Positions 6,769 through 9,857 of a DNA stretch of 9,857 nucleotides are shown here, piece after piece. The DNA lies in assembly GCA_905202605.1 (NCBI GenBank), contig CAJKSU010000096.1, positions 1 through 9,857 of the forward strand, given 5' to 3'. A program made the position numbers and the translations under genes. The stretch comes from an uncultured Eubacteriales bacterium (GTDB taxonomy: Bacteria; Bacillota; Clostridia; Oscillospirales; Oscillospiraceae). The notes under the pieces were generated by a model. That model was given only the letters and a program-made list of their open reading frames with translations, ran no database searches and had not been told where the DNA came from. Each line of letters begins with the position of its first letter. Positions within the stretch are counted from its first letter, which is position 1.

Positions 6769-6783
6769 CTTTCCGGTTATGCC

Positions 6784-7407
6784 TCAGCGCAGGCGCTTAT
6801 CCTTATCGCGGGATTTATAGATGAGCTTATAGAAAATGCCCTTGTTGTTGTAGCCGTTCTTGTACGCGAGATAGCCAATGACGGGCTGAAACACCATGGG
6901 GATCAGATAAAAAGGCGCATAGCCCCAGATTGAGGTGTTGATGGTTCTTTGAATCATTCCAATGAACGTAGCAAAAGGGGAATAAAATACCAGCCAAAGT
7001 ATTCCAAAAATACCCGACCATGTACCTGATCCCAGAGAAACAACACACATAAGAAGCACACAGACCAGACCGGGGAGCTGCGCCAGCAGGCCGGTTCGCA
7101 GTCCACGCCGGGGATTATACTCGATGTAGCCGTATTTTACCACATTGTAGTCCCGCATGGCCAGCTTATAGATGTCCGTATAGTCGAAATAGACCCATAG
7201 GATCAATAAGATAATAGATATAGACAAGTGTATCCAAAGCGGGACAGAAAAGGAGCTGATAAGAATAGCATAAATCATATACAGCGCCAGCGTTTTCACG
7301 CCCACGTACCAGTGCTTCCGGACAAAGGACATATCCGTACTGGTCATCACATTGGGGTCGGCGGAGCGGGCGGAAAATTCGGGCTTTTTTTTCTCGTTTG
7401 AAGCCAT
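6784..7407 (-). CDS. Multi-pass membrane protein of unknown function, 207 aa
   Basis: I do not recognise the family. A charged, Lys-rich cytoplasmic N-terminus (about 1-33) is followed by about five hydrophobic segments (roughly 35-53, 56-76, 105-125, 129-151 and 162-182) and a strongly basic C-terminus (KLIYKSRDKDKRLR). Between segments 2 and 3 is a polar stretch, DYNVVKYGYIEYNPRRGLRTG, probably a cytoplasmic loop. No catalytic or transporter signature is visible. An upstream in-frame ATG at 7533 exists, but the promoter at 7471-7499 lies within that extension, so the start at 7407 is preferred. It has AAAGGAA (complement of 7418-7424) ten bases upstream. It appears to be a single-gene unit, divergent from the cotJ operon and ended by the hairpin at 6739-6768. 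A role in envelope or spore biology would be a guess from position only. Confidence 0.8.
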   Translation of the reverse strand: MASNEKKKPEFSARSADPNVMTSTDMSFVRKHWYVGVKTLALYMIYAILISSFSVPLWIHLSISIILLILWVYFDYTDIYKLAMRDYNVVKYGYIEYNPRRGLRTGLLAQLPGLVCVLLMCVVSLGSGTWSGIFGILWLVFYSPFATFIGMIQRTINTSIWGYAPFYLIPMVFQPVIGYLAYKNGYNNKGIFYKLIYKSRDKDKRLR

Positions 7408-7470
7408 ACGTGTCGGATTCCTTTCTAAAATGGGCGGGCGATTATCCCACATCGGATTGATTAGATTTTT

Positions 7471-7499
7471 ATTATAGCACAGAATATCCCCTGTGAAAA
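7471..7499 (-). promoter_or_regulatory. Extended -10 promoter for the membrane-protein gene
   Basis: Read leftward, a perfect TATAAT (complement of 7471-7476) is preceded by TG one base away, an extended -10. A weak -35, TTTTCA (complement of 7494-7499), sits 17 bases further upstream. Transcription should start near 7464, giving a leader of nearly 60 bases before the ATG at 7407. Confidence 0.7.
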
Positions 7500-7510
7500 G
7501 CCATAATCCG

Positions 7511-7538
7511 AACAGTTTTTTGCCTACGGGCATAGAAT
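7511..7538 (+). promoter_or_regulatory. Candidate sporulation sigma (K- or E-like) promoter for the cotJ operon
   Basis: CATAGAAT (7531-7538) resembles the CATA-type -10 used by the mother-cell sigma factors. A short AACA (7511-7514), matching the minimal AC-containing -35 of sigma K, lies 16 bases upstream. B. subtilis cotJ is sigma-E-controlled; a good sigma-E -35 was not seen at the right distance, so the exact sigma factor is unclear. No TTGACA/TATAAT promoter is apparent before this operon. Confidence 0.4.
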
Positions 7539-7570
7539 GCCATGAAATCAGCAGAAGGAGGCATCATAAA

Positions 7571-8044
7571 TTGGATCAGAATAGGATGAATACCCCCTGT
7601 AACCCGGCAACCACCGGAATCCTGCCCCAGTGCGGCATGCTGGCGGTTCCCTACGTTCCGGTACAGCGGAATACCGACGGCAGCTATCAGGCCGACAAAG
7701 CGCTGGCACGGGGCACGCTGTTTCCGGGACTGGATCTTCCCTATCGGGGCATGATCAACGATCCGGAGGGAACGCCCACGCCGCTGCAGGAGCTGATGGC
7801 GCTGGGGTTTGCGGTGCAGGAGCTGGGGCTGTATCTTGATACTCACGGGGACGATCAGGAGGCGCAGCAGCTGTTTATGAAGTACAATAAGTGCTATGGC
7901 GAGGGCATGGCGGAATATGAGCGGCGCTATGGCCCATTACAGCTTACTGCCAGTGACGGCAGCGACTGGGCCATGGATCCATGGCCATGGGATATCCAGA
8001 AGGCCGGCACTGAAACCGCCGCCGCCACGAAGAAGGAGGTGTAG
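7571..8044 (+). CDS. cotJA-cotJB: Spore coat protein, in-frame CotJA-CotJB fusion (TTG start)
   Basis: Two inner-coat proteins usually made from separate genes appear here as one 157-aa chain. Residues about 17-60 are CotJA-like (GMLAVPYVPVQ, then KALARGTLFPGLDLPY). Residues about 70-142 are CotJB-like (ALGFAVQELGLYLDTHGDD, LFMKYN, EYERRYGPL and the late DPWPWDI block). No stop or start with its own ribosome-binding site separates them, although Met61 sits at the junction. Start choice: AAGGAGG (7555-7561) is the only strong ribosome-binding site and fits TTG at 7571 (9-base spacing). ATG at 7586 (152 aa) would be 24 bases away, and ATG at 7493 would put the site inside the gene. In B. subtilis the CotJ proteins form a complex assembled in the mother cell. 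cotJC follows after three bases, its ribosome-binding site covering the end of this gene, so the two are co-translated. Confidence 0.88.
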   Translation: MDQNRMNTPCNPATTGILPQCGMLAVPYVPVQRNTDGSYQADKALARGTLFPGLDLPYRGMINDPEGTPTPLQELMALGFAVQELGLYLDTHGDDQEAQQLFMKYNKCYGEGMAEYERRYGPLQLTASDGSDWAMDPWPWDIQKAGTETAAATKKEV

Positions 8045-8047
8045 CCC

Positions 8048-8650
8048 ATGTTTGTCTATGAAAAGCGGCTCCAGTACCCCATTCATATCCGAAAGCCCAA
8101 TCCCAAGCTGGCAAGTATCATCATTACCCAGTATGGCGGTCCGGACGGCGAGCTGGGCGCATCCCTCCGCTATCTGTCCCAGCGGTACAGCATGCCGGAC
8201 GCCAAGCTGAAAGCACTGCTGACAGATATTGGGACGGAAGAACTGGGCCATCTTGAAATGATTGGAACGCTGGTACACCAGTTGACCCGGAATTTAAAGG
8301 ACAGCCAGTTGGAGGACAGCGCTTTTTCCTCATACTTTGTAGATCACGGGGTGGGCGTATATCCCACGGCGGCCTCCGGCTCCCCGTGGAACGCCGCCAG
8401 CATGGCCTCCAAGGGCGATCCGGTGGCGGATCTCACGGAGGACATGGCAGCAGAGCAAAAGGCACGAGCCACCTACGACAACATTCTGCTACTGTCCGAT
8501 GACCCGGATGTCAACGACGTGATCAAGTTCCTGCGCGCCAGAGAGGTGGTGCATTTCCAGCGATTTGGGGAAGCCATGGAGGTGCTCAAGGATCAGCTGG
8601 ATCGGCGGAATATTTATGCGTTAAATCCAGTGCTGCCCTTCAGCGAGTAA
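8048..8650 (+). CDS. cotJC: CotJC spore coat manganese catalase
   Basis: This coat-associated, non-haem dimanganese catalase converts hydrogen peroxide to water and oxygen in the spore coat. At 200 aa it matches the CotJC subfamily, which is shorter than free bacterial Mn-catalases. A four-helix ferritin-like core is implied. All five expected metal ligands can be placed: Glu35 (GGPDGELGA), Glu65 and His68 (TEELGHLEM), Glu136 (MAAEQKAR) and His169 (REVVHFQRF). Their spacing agrees with the family, so catalytic activity is likely. The ATG at 8048 has AAGGAGGT (8033-8040) seven bases upstream, overlapping the preceding gene. It is the last gene of the CotJ operon and is followed by a hairpin (8669-8705). 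Expression is expected in the mother cell during sporulation (knowledge of the family). Confidence 0.96.
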   Translation: MFVYEKRLQYPIHIRKPNPKLASIIITQYGGPDGELGASLRYLSQRYSMPDAKLKALLTDIGTEELGHLEMIGTLVHQLTRNLKDSQLEDSAFSSYFVDHGVGVYPTAASGSPWNAASMASKGDPVADLTEDMAAEQKARATYDNILLLSDDPDVNDVIKFLRAREVVHFQRFGEAMEVLKDQLDRRNIYALNPVLPFSE

Positions 8651-8668
8651 GGGAAGCAGAAATGCTGC

Positions 8669-8705
8669 ATGCCGGAGACGGAGCGGGCGGCTCTGTCTCC
8701 GGCAT
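8669..8705. terminator. 16-bp hairpin between convergent genes, without a T run
   Basis: Bases 8669-8684 pair with 8690-8705 through 16 contiguous pairs, including one G.T at 8680/8694, around a 5-base loop. The stem is very GC-rich. It lies midway between the cotJC stop (8650) and the stop of the convergent lipoprotein gene (8721). Neither strand has a run of T after it, so it is not a textbook intrinsic terminator. It may still act as a bidirectional one or as an RNA 3'-end stabiliser. Confidence 0.6.
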
Positions 8706-8720
8706 CGTGGATAGAATCGG

Positions 8721-9755
8721 TCAGGATGCACTTTCCTCGGCGGAATCCGGCAGCGGCTGGGCGGCGTAAGCCACCGGGTCAAAGCCGGTCTGGATCAGGC
8801 TCCGCAGAATAGCCATGGTGTCGTCGGGGGCGACGGTGTGAGAGGCAATGAGCTGGCAGTATGCGCCGCTGGGCAGCGTGAAGATCAGCCGGGAAACGCG
8901 GCTGTCCATGGTGCCGTCGCCATAGACCCGAACGGATTGCCCGTGGGGATCGATCAGCTCGGTTTTTGTGAGCTGGCTTGGTTCAAACAGCAGCATGCCG
9001 TCGGTTTTCTCTGGATCGTCGGGTTTTTCTGCCCAGATGGTCAGGGTCAGCTGCTGATATTCTGCTGGATTGTCGCTTTCATAGTGCCACCCTGCGGTAT
9101 AGCTCCAGAGCGTGCCGTTTGCCTGATACTGTCCCAGACTGTAGCAGCTGGTAAAACCGGCCAGCTCCGGCAGAGTGCCGCTTTTGATGAGCGTTTCCAT
9201 GGGAATATCCGCGGAATAGGCATAGGGGGCATCGGTATAGCATACGGTCTGTTCTACGGCAGACAGCTCCTTGTTATTGCGCAGCAGCACATCCAGCGTC
9301 ACAAAGGCCGGGGTGTGGATCCACTGCTCCTTGGGGATGGGATCGCCCTTTTCGAGCAGCAGCTTCACAAGGCTCTGCTCCGCACCGGCGGCGGTCTGAT
9401 ACCACTGTCCATCCAGGCAGGCATAGCCGCTTTGATCGTCTGAGGTAAACACAAGGTCATGGGTGGTATTTCCGGCGATATAGGAGAAATCATAGCAGCC
9501 GGTGAGGTTGGGATCCTCGCATTCCTTCCCTCGCAGCTGAGAAAGGGCGGATTCTACCTGCGAAACGCCACGGTCGCCGGATTGCATTATGTACCAGGTT
9601 TCGTCAAAGTCCCGATAGATGACAGTTTCCAGCTGGTCAAGCTCTCCAATCAGCGGCGTTCCCTCCGAATCGGGATCGGGGGCAGCCAATTGCGGCTGGG
9701 CGCAGCTGGTGAGCAGAGCCAGACAGAGCGGTATGGCGTAGAACAGGGCTTTCAC
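8721..9755 (-). CDS. Hypothetical lipoprotein (GTG start)
   Basis: A 344-aa exported lipoprotein of unknown function. The N-terminus reads VKALFY followed by a hydrophobic stretch ending in lipobox LTSC, with Cys18 as the lipid-attached residue. The mature part is acidic and soluble, with several scattered Cys residues. Its C-terminal section (about 220-325: TIWAEKPDD, VRVYGDG, then a strand-rich region and a final helix TMAILRSLIQTG) loosely resembles DUF4367-type extracellular domains seen in Firmicutes envelope proteins; this is a weak impression. Start choice: GTG at 9755 has AAGGAGG (complement of 9763-9769) seven bases upstream. An in-frame ATG at 9797 would add a charged extension before the signal peptide and place the ribosome-binding site inside the gene, so I reject it. 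It is convergent with cotJC and stands alone; the next gene to the right is outside the window. Confidence 0.85.
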   Translation of the reverse strand: MKALFYAIPLCLALLTSCAQPQLAAPDPDSEGTPLIGELDQLETVIYRDFDETWYIMQSGDRGVSQVESALSQLRGKECEDPNLTGCYDFSYIAGNTTHDLVFTSDDQSGYACLDGQWYQTAAGAEQSLVKLLLEKGDPIPKEQWIHTPAFVTLDVLLRNNKELSAVEQTVCYTDAPYAYSADIPMETLIKSGTLPELAGFTSCYSLGQYQANGTLWSYTAGWHYESDNPAEYQQLTLTIWAEKPDDPEKTDGMLLFEPSQLTKTELIDPHGQSVRVYGDGTMDSRVSRLIFTLPSGAYCQLIASHTVAPDDTMAILRSLIQTGFDPVAYAAQPLPDSAEESAS

Positions 9756-9857
9756 GGAACTTCCTCCTTCGGCGTCGATCATGCGGGATAAAAACATACG
9801 GTTACTTATATAGACGCAGAAAGTCGGGAAAGTGTTCCGTCATTTTCCAAAATATCG
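9756..9857 (-). promoter_or_regulatory. Upstream region of the lipoprotein gene
   Basis: This 102-base end of the window is AT-rich in its middle. Read leftward it contains TATATAAG (about 9803-9810), a plausible -10, but no matching TTGACA-like box at 16-18 bases was found. It probably carries the lipoprotein promoter, not resolved further. Confidence 0.3.

Noticed and set aside
7408..7533. 42-residue N-terminal extension of the membrane protein
   Set aside because: It overlaps the extended -10 promoter of the gene, so most of it would not be in the mRNA.
8838..9443. A 201-codon rightward open frame opposite the lipoprotein gene
   Set aside because: It is an antisense shadow without a ribosome-binding site; the lipoprotein has a clear signal peptide, lipobox and ribosome-binding site.
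9756..9797. Fourteen-residue N-terminal extension of the lipoprotein
   Set aside because: It would place charged residues before the signal peptide and bury the strong AAGGAGG site. GTG at 9755 fits both the site and the lipoprotein signal.
1..9857. Mobile elements, CRISPR arrays, tRNA or rRNA genes
   Set aside because: No transposase or integrase coding sequence, regularly spaced repeat-spacer array, or recognisable RNA gene was found on either strand.

Overview
The window looks like chromosomal DNA from an anaerobic, endospore-forming clostridium. The moderately high GC, the Oscillospiraceae-like codon use, a CotJ spore-coat operon and a CwlD-type cortex amidase all point that way. The taxon is inferred from gene content and composition; no rRNA or tRNA gene is present. 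No mobile element, CRISPR array or RNA gene was seen, and no stretch longer than about 280 bases lacks a gene.

Layout, left to right. (1) A short AT-rich gene of unknown function (170-574, +) has its own near-consensus promoter. A bidirectional terminator (about 627-664) separates it from the next, leftward unit. (2) psuK-psuG (2690 down to 673, -) is a pseudouridine catabolism operon. A PfkB-family kinase carrying an N-terminal winged helix-turn-helix is translationally coupled to pseudouridine-5'-phosphate glycosidase. Its strong promoter overlaps a perfect 8-bp inverted repeat that looks like an operator. (3) A palindrome-rich gap and a leftward terminator (2798-2820) lie next. (4) A leftward four-gene cluster follows: CwlD-like amidase (6738 down), radA (6005 down), an OmpR-type response regulator (4631 down) and a BceS-like histidine kinase (3946 down). 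Spacing is tight or overlapping throughout. (5) A five-helix membrane protein of unknown function (7407 down to 6784, -) has its own extended -10 promoter. It ends at a hairpin that also covers the ribosome-binding site of the amidase. (6) Divergently, a rightward spore-coat operon encodes an in-frame CotJA-CotJB fusion and then CotJC, a manganese catalase. (7) A convergent lipoprotein gene (9755 down to 8721, -) closes the window, facing cotJC across a 16-bp hairpin.

Functionally, psuK-psuG should turn pseudouridine into uracil plus ribose 5-phosphate. The CotJ genes and the amidase belong to spore coat and spore cortex formation. radA is a housekeeping recombination gene. The two-component pair resembles the cell-envelope-stress BceRS family but has no BceAB-type transporter in the window.

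Nothing here is clearly a new biological system. The points most worth a second look are the kinase-regulator with its candidate operator, the CotJA-CotJB fusion, the transporter-less BceRS-like pair behind radA, the hairpin hiding the amidase start, and the compositionally foreign first gene.
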